Below are positions 8,216 through 16,742 of a DNA stretch of 29,501 bases, in pieces. The stretch comes from SZUA-181 sp964601765 (GTDB lineage: Bacteria > Pseudomonadota > Zetaproteobacteria > Mariprofundales > Mariprofundaceae). The stretch is from assembly GCA_964601765.1 (NCBI GenBank), contig CAZROR010000014.1, positions 1 to 29,501 on the forward strand, given 5' to 3'. The notes under the pieces are model-generated. The model was not told the DNA's origin and did no database searches. It worked only from the letters and a program-made list of their open reading frames with translations. Numbering within the stretch: the first letter of the stretch is position 1; every line of letters starts with the position of its first letter. The translations under genes and the position numbers were made by a program.

Positions 8216-9108
8216 GCTGGTTCGTCAGACATCGGAAGTACAGCGGTTTTGTGCTGGCCCTGTCCGGCGGGGGCGGGCGTGGACTGGCACATCTGGGTGT
8301 GCTGGAGGTGCTTGATGAGCACGGACTCAGGCCCGATGCGATTGTCGGTACGAGTATTGGTGCGCTGTTTGGTGCCATGTATGCGCTGAATCCCAATGCC
8401 ACTGCAGTACGAAAGCGTGTACTGGAATATGTTTATTCGGATGCCTTTCAGAGCCTGGACCTGCCCAGCCTGGAGGAGAGCGATGCGCAGGATGACAGCT
8501 GGCTGTCCAAACTGACATCTGCCGCACGTCAGTCACTGTTGTACGCGAAAGGCATTCTCGATGCCTCGTTCATGGATGCGCAGATTCTCACGGACATCGT
8601 GGATGCGCTCTGCCCGGGCGGTCGCTTCGAGGATATGCACGTGCCTTTGCATGTCACTGCAGTGAAATTTCCAGGCGGTGAGTGTCATGTGTTTTCCAGC
8701 GGTGACCTGGCCCGGGTGCTGACGGCCAGCATGGCCATCCCGGGTGTGTTCAACCCGGTGGAGATCGATGGTGAGCTTTACCTGGATGGCGGCCTGGCCT
8801 CCGAGGTGCCGGCGGTGGAGGCGCGTCAGTTTGCACGTGAGGACCAGCTTGTGGTTGCCGTGAATACAGGCGCACGGCCGGATCCTACGCGCAAGCCCAA
8901 CAATGTGATGGGCATGATGGACTGGTCGGCCAGCGTGAAATCACTGTATCTGCGGCAGTATGAGAAGGCACATGCCGATGTGCTGATCGAGCCGCTGGTC
9001 GGTTACACGCAGTGGCAGGACTTTGCGGAGCCTGGGCGCGAAATCACCCGTGGCAGGGAGGCTGCCCTGGAGAAGGTTCCGGAACTGATGCGTCAATTGA
9101 AGATATGA
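8212..9108 (+). CDS. Patatin-like phospholipase family protein (RssA type)
   Basis: A 298-residue serine hydrolase of the bacterial patatin family. The oxyanion motif GGGGRG is at 19-24, the nucleophile elbow GTSIG puts Ser48 at the active site, and the catalytic-dyad Asp192 lies in YLDGG. There is no signal peptide or membrane segment, so a cytoplasmic or peripheral lipid acyl hydrolase is expected. Its substrate is not known from the sequence. The start overlaps the glnD stop by 4 nt. The stop TGA 9106-9108 overlaps the next ATG at 9105. Confidence 0.9.
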   Translation: MSWFVRHRKYSGFVLALSGGGGRGLAHLGVLEVLDEHGLRPDAIVGTSIGALFGAMYALNPNATAVRKRVLEYVYSDAFQSLDLPSLEESDAQDDSWLSKLTSAARQSLLYAKGILDASFMDAQILTDIVDALCPGGRFEDMHVPLHVTAVKFPGGECHVFSSGDLARVLTASMAIPGVFNPVEIDGELYLDGGLASEVPAVEARQFAREDQLVVAVNTGARPDPTRKPNNVMGMMDWSASVKSLYLRQYEKAHADVLIEPLVGYTQWQDFAEPGREITRGREAALEKVPELMRQLKI

Positions 9109-9365
9109 ACGCCCGTAGTTGGGATTTTTCCACACCCGAGCAATGGCTTGGCATGATCGGTTCTGCGCTCGTGCTCGGCGCCTATTTGGTGACCGTCATG
9201 CGGCCGGAACGCATGGCCCTGTACTGCTCTATCAGCTTGGCAGGTGGCCTGGTGCTGCTTGCTGTCGCCCTCATGTATCATAATGCTGGCCTGGTTACGC
9301 TGGAGGTTTTCTGGGTGCTGATTAATGCCTGGGGGCTGTGGAGGGCCGCCCGGCGTGCTCGTTGA
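9105..9365 (+). CDS. Small two- or three-helix membrane protein (CBU_0592-like)
   Basis: An 86-residue protein with hydrophobic segments near residues 13-30 (LGMIGSALVLGAYLV), 39-57 (YCSISLAGGLVLLAVAL) and 60-78 (LVTLEVFWVLINAWGLW). The pattern resembles small inner-membrane proteins annotated as CBU_0592-like, whose function is unknown. ATG 9105 overlaps the patatin-gene stop, which favours this start over an upstream in-frame codon. Its 3' end overlaps the nucleotidyltransferase start by 11 nt. Confidence 0.7.
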   Translation: MNARSWDFSTPEQWLGMIGSALVLGAYLVTVMRPERMALYCSISLAGGLVLLAVALMYHNAGLVTLEVFWVLINAWGLWRAARRAR

Positions 9366-10044
9366 CCGTGCCATCGTGCTGGCGGCCGGACTTGGCACCC
9401 GACTGAAGTGGCTGACGCGCGACCGGCCGAAGGCGCTCATGGCGGTTGCAGACCAGCCGGTCATCGCATACGTGCTGTACCGGCTGGCCGCACAGGGCGT
9501 GCGTGATGTTGTGGTCAACGCACATTACCATGCCGACAACCTTATCCACTATCTGGGGGATGGGAGGCGGTTTGGCCTGCGCCTTCGCGTCAGCCGCGAA
9601 GAGGCATTGCTCGACTCCGGTGGCGGTATCGCCACGGCCTTGCCGCTGTTGCCTGGCTCGGGCCTGTTCGCCGTGCATAATGTGGATGTTCTGGCTGATA
9701 TCGAACTGTCGGCCCTGGCGGCCCGCTGCCCGGCAGATGGTGGCTGTCTAGCCCTTGTGCCCAACCCTGCCCATCATCCGGCAGGGGACTTCGCCCTTGC
9801 CAACGGCTGTGTGTTGCGAGGGGACACTGGTGCACGCCCCTACACCTATGCGGGGGTGGCGGTGTTTGATGCCGGGGCCTTTGCCTCCTGTCCACAGCAG
9901 CAGCCATTTCCACTCATCGATGTGTTGCTGGCACTTGCCGACAGCCGGCGCTTGTGCGGTGTTGTGCACCGCGGCAGCTGGCTGGATATTGGCCGGCCAC
10001 GCGATCTGATACAGGCCCGTAAATTTCGTTGGGAGGTGGGATGA
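9355..10044 (+). CDS. murU: Sugar-phosphate nucleotidyltransferase, MurU-like
   Basis: A 229-residue NTP transferase. The N-terminal signature LAAGLGTRL...LTRDRPKAL binds nucleotide, HNVDVL supplies the metal-binding Asp, and GSWLDIGRP near the C-terminus is typical of the family. Length and motifs fit MurU, the N-acetylmuramate-1-phosphate uridylyltransferase of the peptidoglycan recycling route that bypasses de novo UDP-MurNAc synthesis. Mannose-1-phosphate guanylyltransferase relatives look similar, so the substrate is inferred. The usual partner kinase gene amgK is not adjacent. GTG 9355 is chosen because GGAGG lies about 10 nt upstream and the hydrophobic first strand starts right after it. 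The stop overlaps the next ATG (10041-10044). Confidence 0.78.
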   Translation: MLVDRAIVLAAGLGTRLKWLTRDRPKALMAVADQPVIAYVLYRLAAQGVRDVVVNAHYHADNLIHYLGDGRRFGLRLRVSREEALLDSGGGIATALPLLPGSGLFAVHNVDVLADIELSALAARCPADGGCLALVPNPAHHPAGDFALANGCVLRGDTGARPYTYAGVAVFDAGAFASCPQQQPFPLIDVLLALADSRRLCGVVHRGSWLDIGRPRDLIQARKFRWEVG

Positions 10045-11243
10045 ACAACAGCAGGGAGAGGTGGCTGCTGTGGCTGATGATCGTGGCCATCCTTGCCGGA
10101 TTTGGCGCAGGTTACCTTGGCGGCACGGCCATGATCTCGGTCAAGTGGATAGGCGAGTTGTTTCTGACCGCACTGAAGATGCTGATCGTGCCGCTCGTGG
10201 CCGCCAGCGTGATCACGGGTGTTGCCGGGCTGGGCGATGTGCGCCGGCTTGGCAGGCTTGGCGGCCTCAGCGTGGCCTACTATGCGATGACAACTTTTAT
10301 CGCCGTCAGCATCGGCCTTCTGATGGCGAATCTCTGGCAGCCCGGTGTGGGTGTGCCGCTTGGCAAGCTGCAGGCGCCCCAGCATGCGCCGGGTGATATC
10401 GGCATTCCCGACCTGATTTTGTCGCTCGTGCATCCGAATATCATCGCCGCCGCGGCAGACATGAAGCTGTTACCGGTCATCGTGTTCTGTATCGCTTTTG
10501 CCGCGGCCGTGTCCGTGCTTGGTGAACGGGGCCGGCCTGTTTTCCTCTTCTTCGATGGCCTGAATGGCGCCATGATGAAGATGGTCGAGTGGGTCATGTG
10601 GTTTGCACCTATCGGTGTGTTCGCACTGATTGCAAGCCGGCTGGGCGAGGCTGGCGGAGGCGATGCGTTTTTTGCCCAGCTTGCCGGGCTGGCGAAATAT
10701 GTCCTGACCGTGATCTCGGGTCTGCTTGTCCATGCCGCCTTTCTGTGTGCGGTGCTGATGCTGCTTGCCCGCCGTGCCGTTGCGGATTACCTCGGTCACC
10801 TTGCCCCGGCACTCGTAACCGCCTTTTCCACTGCCTCATCGAGTGCCACGCTGCCACTTACGATGGAGGGTGTGGATGCAGCCGGCGTGCCGGCCCCGGC
10901 CCGCCGCTTTGTGCTGCCGCTGGGTGCGACGATCAACATGGATGGTACAGCGTTGTATGAGGCTGTTGCGGTGCTGTTCATCGCCCAGGCCATGGGCATG
11001 GACCTGAGCTTTGGCCAGCAGATGATCGTGCTTGTGACGGCAACAATGGCGGCCATCGGTGCGGCCGGCATCCCTGAGGCCGGTCTGGTGACGATGGTTA
11101 TCGTGCTCGAGGCGGTGGGCCTGCCGCTGGAGGGTATTGGTCTGATTCTGGCTATCGACTGGTTTCTCGATCGCTGTCGCACCACAGTGAATGTCTATGG
11201 CGATGCCGTGGGTGCCGCCGTGGTTGGCCGCCTTACGGGGTAG
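10041..11243 (+). CDS. Dicarboxylate/amino acid:cation symporter (DAACS, GltP/DctA family)
   Basis: A 400-residue inner-membrane carrier that would import dicarboxylates or acidic amino acids with Na+ or H+. The Ser-rich re-entrant loop FSTASSSATLP and the GATINMDGTALYEAV motif are hallmark features. The late NVYGDAVGA block is the substrate/cation site region of the last helix. About eight transmembrane segments are apparent. ATG 10041 has a strong GGGAGGTGGG ribosome site and overlaps the preceding stop. The exact substrate cannot be told from the sequence. Confidence 0.9.
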   Translation: MNNSRERWLLWLMIVAILAGFGAGYLGGTAMISVKWIGELFLTALKMLIVPLVAASVITGVAGLGDVRRLGRLGGLSVAYYAMTTFIAVSIGLLMANLWQPGVGVPLGKLQAPQHAPGDIGIPDLILSLVHPNIIAAAADMKLLPVIVFCIAFAAAVSVLGERGRPVFLFFDGLNGAMMKMVEWVMWFAPIGVFALIASRLGEAGGGDAFFAQLAGLAKYVLTVISGLLVHAAFLCAVLMLLARRAVADYLGHLAPALVTAFSTASSSATLPLTMEGVDAAGVPAPARRFVLPLGATINMDGTALYEAVAVLFIAQAMGMDLSFGQQMIVLVTATMAAIGAAGIPEAGLVTMVIVLEAVGLPLEGIGLILAIDWFLDRCRTTVNVYGDAVGAAVVGRLTG

Positions 11244-11287
11244 CCCGAGGCTACCGTACGGCTCTCCGCACCGGTATGCTTGGCCAC

Positions 11288-12991
11288 ATGCGTTTTTCCC
11301 AGCTCTTTGCCCCTACCCTGCGCGATGACCCGGCCGATGCCGAGGTGGTGTCGCACCGCCTGCTGCTGCGTGCCGGCTATATCCGGCGCGTGACCAGCGG
11401 CGTCTATGATTTCCTGCCGCTTGGCCTGCGTGTATTGCGACGCATCGAGCGCATCGTGCGTGAGGAGATGGATGCAGCCGGTGCCCAGGAGATACTGATG
11501 CCGATGGTGCAACCAGCCGAGCTCTGGCAGGACTCGGGGCGCTGGGACAAATATGGCCGCGAGCTGCTGCGTTTCACTGATCGCCATGACCATGAATCCT
11601 GTCTCGGGCCAACGCATGAGGAGGTGGTCTGCGATCTCGTGCGCCGCGAGCTGCGATCCTACCGGCAGCTGCCGATGAACCTGTATCAGATTCAGTCGAA
11701 ATTCCGTGACGAGGTGCGACCGCGCTTCGGCCTGATGCGGGGGCGCGAATTCATCATGAAGGATGCGTATTCCTTCCATGCGGATGAGGCGGACCTGGCG
11801 CGTGAATACCAGAACATGTTTGATGCCTATACGCGCATTTTTACACGGCTGGGGCTGAAGTTCCGGGCGGTCGAGGCGGACACGGGGGCCATTGGCGGCC
11901 GTGCTTCACACGAGTTCCACGTGCTGGCCGATTCAGGTGAAGATGTGATAGCGCATTGTACGTCCTGCGATTACGCGGCCAATGTCGAAAAGGCGGAATC
12001 GACCAGGGATATTTGCCCCGGTGAGATGGAAGAGCTGGCAGAAGTCCACACGCCGGATGTCACAGCGGCGGAGGATGTGGCGGCCTTTCTCCAGGTTGAC
12101 CCTGCCAGGCTGGTGAAAACGCTCGTCTATCGCGTAACGGGCGGCCCGCATGATGATGCGGTGGTTGCGGTCTGCGTGCGCGGGGACGACCAGCTTCAGG
12201 AAACGAAACTGCTGCGCGTACTTGGTGCCGATGCGCTGGAGATGGCGAGTGATGCGGATATCGCCGCGGTCGGCGGCGTGAGCGGGTTTGTCGGCCCCCT
12301 GGGGCTTGGTTGCAAGGTGATCGTCGATCGCAGTCTTGAAGGCGCCACCGGTCTGGTGGTCGGAGCGAATCGGGCCGATACGCATCTTGTCGGCCTGGAC
12401 ATGGGGCGCGACCTCCCCGAAGTGGATATGGCGGACCTGCGGGAGGCGCGGGATGGCGATGCCTGTGCCCGATGCGGTGGCGGCATGGCCTTGTCCCGGG
12501 GCATCGAGGTGGGACACGTGTTCGAGCTGGGCCGTGTCTATGCCGAGCCGATGGGGGTGGCCTTTCAGGATGAGCAGGGCCGGCGCGCTGTGGCCACGAT
12601 GGGCTGTTACGGCATCGGTATTTCACGCCTGCTGGCGGCCGTGGTTGAGCAGTGTCATGACGATATGGGCATCATCTGGCCTGCGCATCTGGCGCCTTTT
12701 CATGTTGTCTTAATTTCGATTGGCAACAGTAGCGCCGTGGAGGAAGCATCCAGACAGGTTTACGATACATTGCGTGCGAAGGACATGGACGTGCTCTGGG
12801 ATGAGCGCAGGGAACGGCCCGGTGTGAAGTTTCGCGATGCCGAATTGATGGGCTTCCCTGTACGCCTCGTAGTGGGTGAGCGCGGCCTGGCCGATGGTGT
12901 GATTGAGTGCAAGTCCCGTACCGGTGCCGTTGAGCATATTGCGCCGGCTGATGCGGCGGTATATGTGGAGCGGCTGATTCGTTGCCATTGA
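11288..12991 (+). CDS. proS: Prolyl-tRNA synthetase, bacterial type with inserted editing domain
   Basis: A 567-residue class II synthetase that charges tRNA-Pro. It opens with MRFSQLFAPTL, aligning with known ProS starts, so ATG 11288 is preferred to ATG 11276. Visible blocks include the TRVTSG-like region (RRVTSGVYDFLPLG), LGPTHEE, the class II motif 2 region FRDEVRPRFGLMRGREFIMKD, and DTGAIGGRASHEF. The YbaK-like INS domain that clears mischarged alanine lies at roughly 220-385, followed by GCYGIGISRL (motif 3) and the anticodon-binding domain. The 3' end overlaps the transglycosylase frame. Confidence 0.97.
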   Translation: MRFSQLFAPTLRDDPADAEVVSHRLLLRAGYIRRVTSGVYDFLPLGLRVLRRIERIVREEMDAAGAQEILMPMVQPAELWQDSGRWDKYGRELLRFTDRHDHESCLGPTHEEVVCDLVRRELRSYRQLPMNLYQIQSKFRDEVRPRFGLMRGREFIMKDAYSFHADEADLAREYQNMFDAYTRIFTRLGLKFRAVEADTGAIGGRASHEFHVLADSGEDVIAHCTSCDYAANVEKAESTRDICPGEMEELAEVHTPDVTAAEDVAAFLQVDPARLVKTLVYRVTGGPHDDAVVAVCVRGDDQLQETKLLRVLGADALEMASDADIAAVGGVSGFVGPLGLGCKVIVDRSLEGATGLVVGANRADTHLVGLDMGRDLPEVDMADLREARDGDACARCGGGMALSRGIEVGHVFELGRVYAEPMGVAFQDEQGRRAVATMGCYGIGISRLLAAVVEQCHDDMGIIWPAHLAPFHVVLISIGNSSAVEEASRQVYDTLRAKDMDVLWDERRERPGVKFRDAELMGFPVRLVVGERGLADGVIECKSRTGAVEHIAPADAAVYVERLIRCH

Positions 12992-13692
12992 ATGCCGCTG
13001 AATTGCATACACGTTTGCGCGGCATGTCCCCGAAGGCCCTGCTGGCCGGCATCCTCATCGCCGGGTTTTTCATTACCCTGCCCATCTGGCTGGCCAGCAC
13101 GCCGGAAGAGCGGCAACAGCTGTCGCATACGACAACCGTCTCGCATGCCGTGGAAAAAAACGTCGGTCCGCTGGATCTGTTGCCGGCCGAGCAGGCCCAG
13201 TTGAAGGAAATGCTGAAGCCCGCGAGCCTCGATGCGGAGGGCAAGCCACTGACTGCAGCGGCCAGGCGAATTGCCACGCAGATCCGTCCGTATGTCAGCG
13301 ATGATGCTACAGCCGAAACCATTGCCCGCTGGGTGGATGTCTACAGCAGGCGTTTCCGGCTGCCCGAGGCTCTCATTCTCGGAGTGATTGCCGTGGAATC
13401 CCAGTTTGATCACTTTGCCACAAGTCAGGTCGGTGCCCGTGGCCTGATGCAGGTGATGCCTTTCTGGAAAAAGAAGCTCGGATCGGAACGCGACGACCTG
13501 TTCGCAATCGAGACCAATATCCGTTACGGCGCTGCTATTCTGCGCACCTATATCGACCGCTATGGCAAGATTTCGCGTGCGCTGGCTGCCTACAATGGAT
13601 CACTGGGCCATCGCAGGTATCCGGAAAAGGTGCTGCAGCAGATGCAGCTTTTCAAACCTGATACCCATGAGGTACAGCCCGCTACAGGCTGA
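12982..13692 (+). CDS. Membrane-anchored lytic transglycosylase (SLT domain)
   Basis: A 236-residue envelope enzyme predicted to cleave peptidoglycan glycan strands with 1,6-anhydro ends. One hydrophobic segment (residues 20-37, LLAGILIAGFFITLPIWL) anchors it or acts as a signal. The SLT fold follows: catalytic Glu139 in IAVESQFDH, then ARGLMQVMP and AAYNGS. The start is uncertain. TTG 12982 has GGAG 11 nt upstream, TTG 12988 overlaps the proS stop (TTGA), and ATG 13024 would begin just before the hydrophobic segment. Its stop lies 11 nt inside the tail of the convergent rdgB gene. Confidence 0.86.
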   Translation: MPLNAAELHTRLRGMSPKALLAGILIAGFFITLPIWLASTPEERQQLSHTTTVSHAVEKNVGPLDLLPAEQAQLKEMLKPASLDAEGKPLTAAARRIATQIRPYVSDDATAETIARWVDVYSRRFRLPEALILGVIAVESQFDHFATSQVGARGLMQVMPFWKKKLGSERDDLFAIETNIRYGAAILRTYIDRYGKISRALAAYNGSLGHRRYPEKVLQQMQLFKPDTHEVQPATG

Positions 13693-14275
13693 TTTTTGTT
13701 AATCCCGGAATTTTCATGAGCGTGCGCAATGCCCGGCTGCGGTGGGAAACGGCCATCTTTTCCGCCGGGGAGGCGCAGGCAAAGCTCTTGCCAAGCTCCG
13801 GACAGTAAAATAACGGATCATAGCCAAAGCCACCATCACCATCCGGCGCCTCAAGAATTCGGCCGTCCACGTGCCCCTCGGCCGTGAGCGGCACGCGGCC
13901 ATCGGGGAATGCCATGTGCACGGCACAGACAAACCGGGCCCCACGCTGCCGAACGCCCTGCATTGCCTTGAGTAGTTTGGCATTGTTGTCCGCATCAGTA
14001 GCGGATTCACCCGCATAGCGGCTGGAGCGGACACCAGGTGTGCCTCCGAGCGCGTCAACCATCAGGCCCGAATCATCGGCCAGGGCCGCGCAGCCGTTGG
14101 CCTGTGCAAAGGCCTGTGCCTTTTTCTCAGCATTGGCAGCAAAGGTTTCCCCATCTTCCATGACCGTAACGAAGTATGTTTCACTTGCAGGCACGATATC
14201 GATACCGGTGGCGGCCAGGATGGTGGCGATTTCCCGCCGCTTATGTCTGTTGTTGCTGGCGATGATGAGTCGCAA
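13682..14275 (-). CDS. rdgB: XTP/dITP diphosphatase (RdgB/HAM1 family)
   Basis: A 197-residue house-cleaning enzyme that hydrolyses non-canonical purine nucleotides (ITP, dITP, XTP). The N-terminal LIIASNNRHKRREI, central ADDSGLMVDALGG and GVRSSRYAG, and the late GFGYDPLF and SHRSRAL motifs are diagnostic. TTG 14275 gives the normal family start (MRLIIASNN) and length. An in-frame TTG at 14314 would add 13 non-conserved residues. The start overlaps the end of rph, so it is the last gene of the dsbC-rph-rdgB operon. Its 3' end overlaps the plus-strand transglycosylase gene by 11 nt, leaving no room for a separate terminator. Confidence 0.93.
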   Translation of the reverse strand: MRLIIASNNRHKRREIATILAATGIDIVPASETYFVTVMEDGETFAANAEKKAQAFAQANGCAALADDSGLMVDALGGTPGVRSSRYAGESATDADNNAKLLKAMQGVRQRGARFVCAVHMAFPDGRVPLTAEGHVDGRILEAPDGDGGFGYDPLFYCPELGKSFACASPAEKMAVSHRSRALRTLMKIPGLTKISL

Positions 14276-14279
14276 TGGG

Positions 14280-14993
14280 TTATTGTTCCACCACGGCGCA
14301 CTGAATGGCGACAAGCTCCCGGATTCCCTTGTCGGCCAGGGTCTTCAGCTCAAGTACCTTTTCCCAGTCCACAGGGCGATCCTCAGCGGTAGCCTGGCAT
14401 TCGATCATACGCCCTGCTGCATCCATGACGAAATTGGCGTCCATCTGTGCCATCGCATCCTCGCTGTATTGCAGGTCGAGCAGTGGAACACCATCCACGA
14501 TACCGCAACTAATAGCTGCGACCTGGCCGCATATCGGGTCTTCTTCAATGATGCCTTCGCCGAGCATCTGATTGACAGCCAGCCTGAGCGCGACCCAGGC
14601 GCCGGTGATGGAAGCCGTGCGCGTGCCGCCATCCGCCTGCAGCACATCGCAGTCCAGGTGAATCGTGCATTCGCCCAGCTTTTCCATGTCGACGACGGCC
14701 CGAAGCGAGCGGCCGATCAGGCGCTGGATTTCATGTGTGCGCCCGGTCTGCCGGCCGCGCGTGGCCTCGCGTGCGCCGCGGGTGTGTGTCGAGCGGGGCA
14801 GCATGCTGTACTCGGCCGTTACCCAGCCGTTGCCGCTGCCGCGGCGGAATGGCGGCACCCGGTCTTCCACCGAGGCCGTACAAAGCACGCGCGTATCGCC
14901 AAAGCTCGTCAGGGCTGAGCCTTCCGCGTGAATATTGAATCCTGTGTCGATATCGATGGGCCGAAGCTCGTCGGGTCGGCGGTCTTCTCTCAT
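14280..14993 (-). CDS. rph: Ribonuclease PH
   Basis: A 237-residue phosphorolytic 3'-5' exoribonuclease that trims tRNA 3' ends. Key blocks: FGDTRVLCTASVED, WVTAEYSMLPRST, REATRGRQTGRTHEIQRLI and LDCDVLQADGGTRTASITGA. The start ATG 14993 (MREDRRPDELRP) fits the family and has AGGAAAG upstream. The frame is open further upstream, but that sequence is the end of dsbC. The gap to the dsbC stop is only 7 nt, so they form an operon. Confidence 0.96.
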   Translation of the reverse strand: MREDRRPDELRPIDIDTGFNIHAEGSALTSFGDTRVLCTASVEDRVPPFRRGSGNGWVTAEYSMLPRSTHTRGAREATRGRQTGRTHEIQRLIGRSLRAVVDMEKLGECTIHLDCDVLQADGGTRTASITGAWVALRLAVNQMLGEGIIEEDPICGQVAAISCGIVDGVPLLDLQYSEDAMAQMDANFVMDAAGRMIECQATAEDRPVDWEKVLELKTLADKGIRELVAIQCAVVEQ

Positions 14994-15000
14994 GCGGGGC

Positions 15001-15717
15001 CTACTTTCCTGCCGTTGCCCAGGCTTCCAGGCGATCAGCCGGCACAAGACCGCTGATTCTGCGGCCGTCGTGCGCAATGATGGATGGCGTGCCGTGAATG
15101 CCGAGCCTGTTGCCGAGCGCAATGATATCCGCCACGGGAGTTTCGCAATTGGCCTTGCCGGGCTTCTGATCCCTGAGCATGACGTCGAGCAGGGCCTTGT
15201 GCCTGTCCCTGGCGCACCAGATAGCCTCGGCCTTGGCGCGTGCGTTCGGGTGCAGCCCTTCCAGGGGATACAGAAAGGTATAAATCTTCAGCGTTTTAAT
15301 ATCTTGTAGTTCCTTTTCGAGCCTGCGGCAGTATGGGCAGTCCGGGTCCGTGAAAATCGCAATGGGGGTGCCTTTGGGGTTGCCGGAAACAATGGCCTTG
15401 TTCAGCGGCAGGCTGTCCCAGTTCACGCGGTTGATTTCCTCCAGCCTCGCGGCGGTAAGGTTCTCCTTGGTGCTCGTGTCGAAGATGTTGCCGGCAATCA
15501 CGTGCTCGCCCGTGGCATCGACATAGTAGATGTTGCTGCCGGAACGGATTTCATACAGCCCCTTGATCGGGGATGGCTTTACCCAGTCCACGGGTACGTC
15601 GGCCAGTCGCTGCCGGATATTCTTTTCGATGTTCTTATCCACGGCCTGTCCGGCTATCGCGTCGGTACTGGCGAGGCCGAGAAAGAGGATGCACACTATT
15701 GCTGCGGTTGTTCGCAT
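15001..15717 (-). CDS. dsbC: Thiol:disulfide interchange protein DsbC
   Basis: A 238-residue periplasmic disulfide isomerase. A signal peptide (to about residue 22, TDAIA) precedes an N-terminal dimerisation region and a thioredoxin-like domain with active-site CPYC (Cys127/Cys130) in FTDPDCPYC. The second Cys pair found in E. coli DsbC (AIWC ... ANC) is present, as is the cis-Pro loop GTPS. ATG 15717 has GAGGT 6 nt upstream. It is the first gene of dsbC-rph-rdgB, transcribed divergently from the macro-domain gene with 59 nt between the starts. Confidence 0.92.
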   Translation of the reverse strand: MRTTAAIVCILFLGLASTDAIAGQAVDKNIEKNIRQRLADVPVDWVKPSPIKGLYEIRSGSNIYYVDATGEHVIAGNIFDTSTKENLTAARLEEINRVNWDSLPLNKAIVSGNPKGTPIAIFTDPDCPYCRRLEKELQDIKTLKIYTFLYPLEGLHPNARAKAEAIWCARDRHKALLDVMLRDQKPGKANCETPVADIIALGNRLGIHGTPSIIAHDGRRISGLVPADRLEAWATAGK

Positions 15718-15776
15718 GACGTTACCTCGTGAGGTTGTGACGGATGGCGGCATAGCCTGATGGGGTGGAGGGCAGG

Positions 15777-16742
15777 ATGCAAACACGAATTGAGGTTGTA
15801 GAAGGCGATATCACGAAGCTGGCAGTGGATGCGGTTGTCAATGCGGCCAACCGCTCGCTGCTCGGCGGTGGTGGCGTGGATGGAGCCATTCACCGCGCTG
15901 CGGGCCCCGGGCTCGTGGCCGAGTGTCGTACGCTTGGTGGCTGTGACACAGGCCAGGCAAAAATCACACGGGGCTACCAGCTGCCGGCCAGGTGGGTGAT
16001 CCATACGGTCGGCCCGGTCTGGAATGGCGGGGGACATGGTGAGGACGGGCTGCTGGCCGCATGCTACAGAAACTGCCTGCGGCTTGCCGATGAGCATGCG
16101 GTCCGCTCCATCGCCTTTCCTGCGATTTCCTGTGGCGTCTATCGCTTTCCGCTGGAGCGTGCCGTGCGCATCGCCGTGCGCGAGGTGCGGCAGTATTTGA
16201 ACGGGGATACGGGCCTGGAGCGCATCGTGTTTTGCTGCTTTGGGCGCAATGTTGCCGATTGTTACCGCCGTGAGATTGCCTCGTTGACGGGGACAATGAG
16301 CGTGTATAGAGTGTGCTCCATGCGGCGCTTTATCGCATTGGCCATGATTGCCGCGCTTGTTTCGGTCAGCAGCCTGCCGCTGCTGCCAAAGCCTCTGGTC
16401 TGTGTGCACGCAGCCGAACGTCTGGTCGACTGCACATCCTGCCATAATAAGTCGGCAGCCGTGATGCAGCACACGGGGCGGCATCAGTCTGCAGCCATGC
16501 ATACACATCACCAGCGGCTGTCGCCGGCGGCACAGCATTGTCGTATCGAGTGCGGTTGCGGCTGTCATGCAAGCCAGGATGGCCTGCCGCACCAGCTGGC
16601 GCCGCATACACTGCCACCCGTATCCTGGCTGCGGCAACCGGTCGTCGTTATGGCACCGATGCCATCGGTGACGCCTCTGGCATCTGTGCAGGCGGCACCT
16701 CCTTCTCCTCCTCCAAAGCCCGTTTTCTCCGAACTTAGTTAG
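15777..16742 (+). CDS. Macro-domain protein fused to membrane segment and Cys/His-rich tail
   Basis: One uninterrupted 321-codon frame with two unlike halves. Residues 1-173 are a YmdB-type macro domain, a family that binds ADP-ribose and deacetylates O-acetyl-ADP-ribose. Visible motifs are VVNAANRSLLGGGGVDGAIH and PAISCGVYRFP, with a GDITKL start. From about residue 182 (MRRFIALAMIAALVSV) it looks like a signal peptide or membrane anchor. A tail follows with CTSCH (a possible haem-c or metal motif), HTHH, and HCRIECGCGCH, ending in a Pro-rich stretch. Such tails recall small CopL-like copper-response proteins, which is only a resemblance. ATG 15777 has GGAGGGCAGG upstream. The second half could also start independently at ATG 16296 or 16320. 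The stop TAG 16740-16742 uses the first base of the adjacent inverted-repeat element, so the native C-terminus may have been changed. Confidence 0.8.
   Translation: MQTRIEVVEGDITKLAVDAVVNAANRSLLGGGGVDGAIHRAAGPGLVAECRTLGGCDTGQAKITRGYQLPARWVIHTVGPVWNGGGHGEDGLLAACYRNCLRLADEHAVRSIAFPAISCGVYRFPLERAVRIAVREVRQYLNGDTGLERIVFCCFGRNVADCYRREIASLTGTMSVYRVCSMRRFIALAMIAALVSVSSLPLLPKPLVCVHAAERLVDCTSCHNKSAAVMQHTGRHQSAAMHTHHQRLSPAAQHCRIECGCGCHASQDGLPHQLAPHTLPPVSWLRQPVVVMAPMPSVTPLASVQAAPPSPPPKPVFSELS
16284..16312 (+). promoter_or_regulatory. Possible internal promoter before the Cys/His-rich half
   Basis: TTGACG at 16284-16289 and TAGAGT at 16307-16312 are separated by 17 nt, within the last codons of the macro domain. 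Transcription would start almost at ATG 16320, giving a near-leaderless message for the signal-peptide/Cys-His part. This is suggestive only. Confidence 0.3.

Noticed and set aside
15696..16637. Minus-strand open frame opposite the macro-fusion gene
   Set aside because: The plus strand carries the clear macro-domain motifs; the antisense product looks random.
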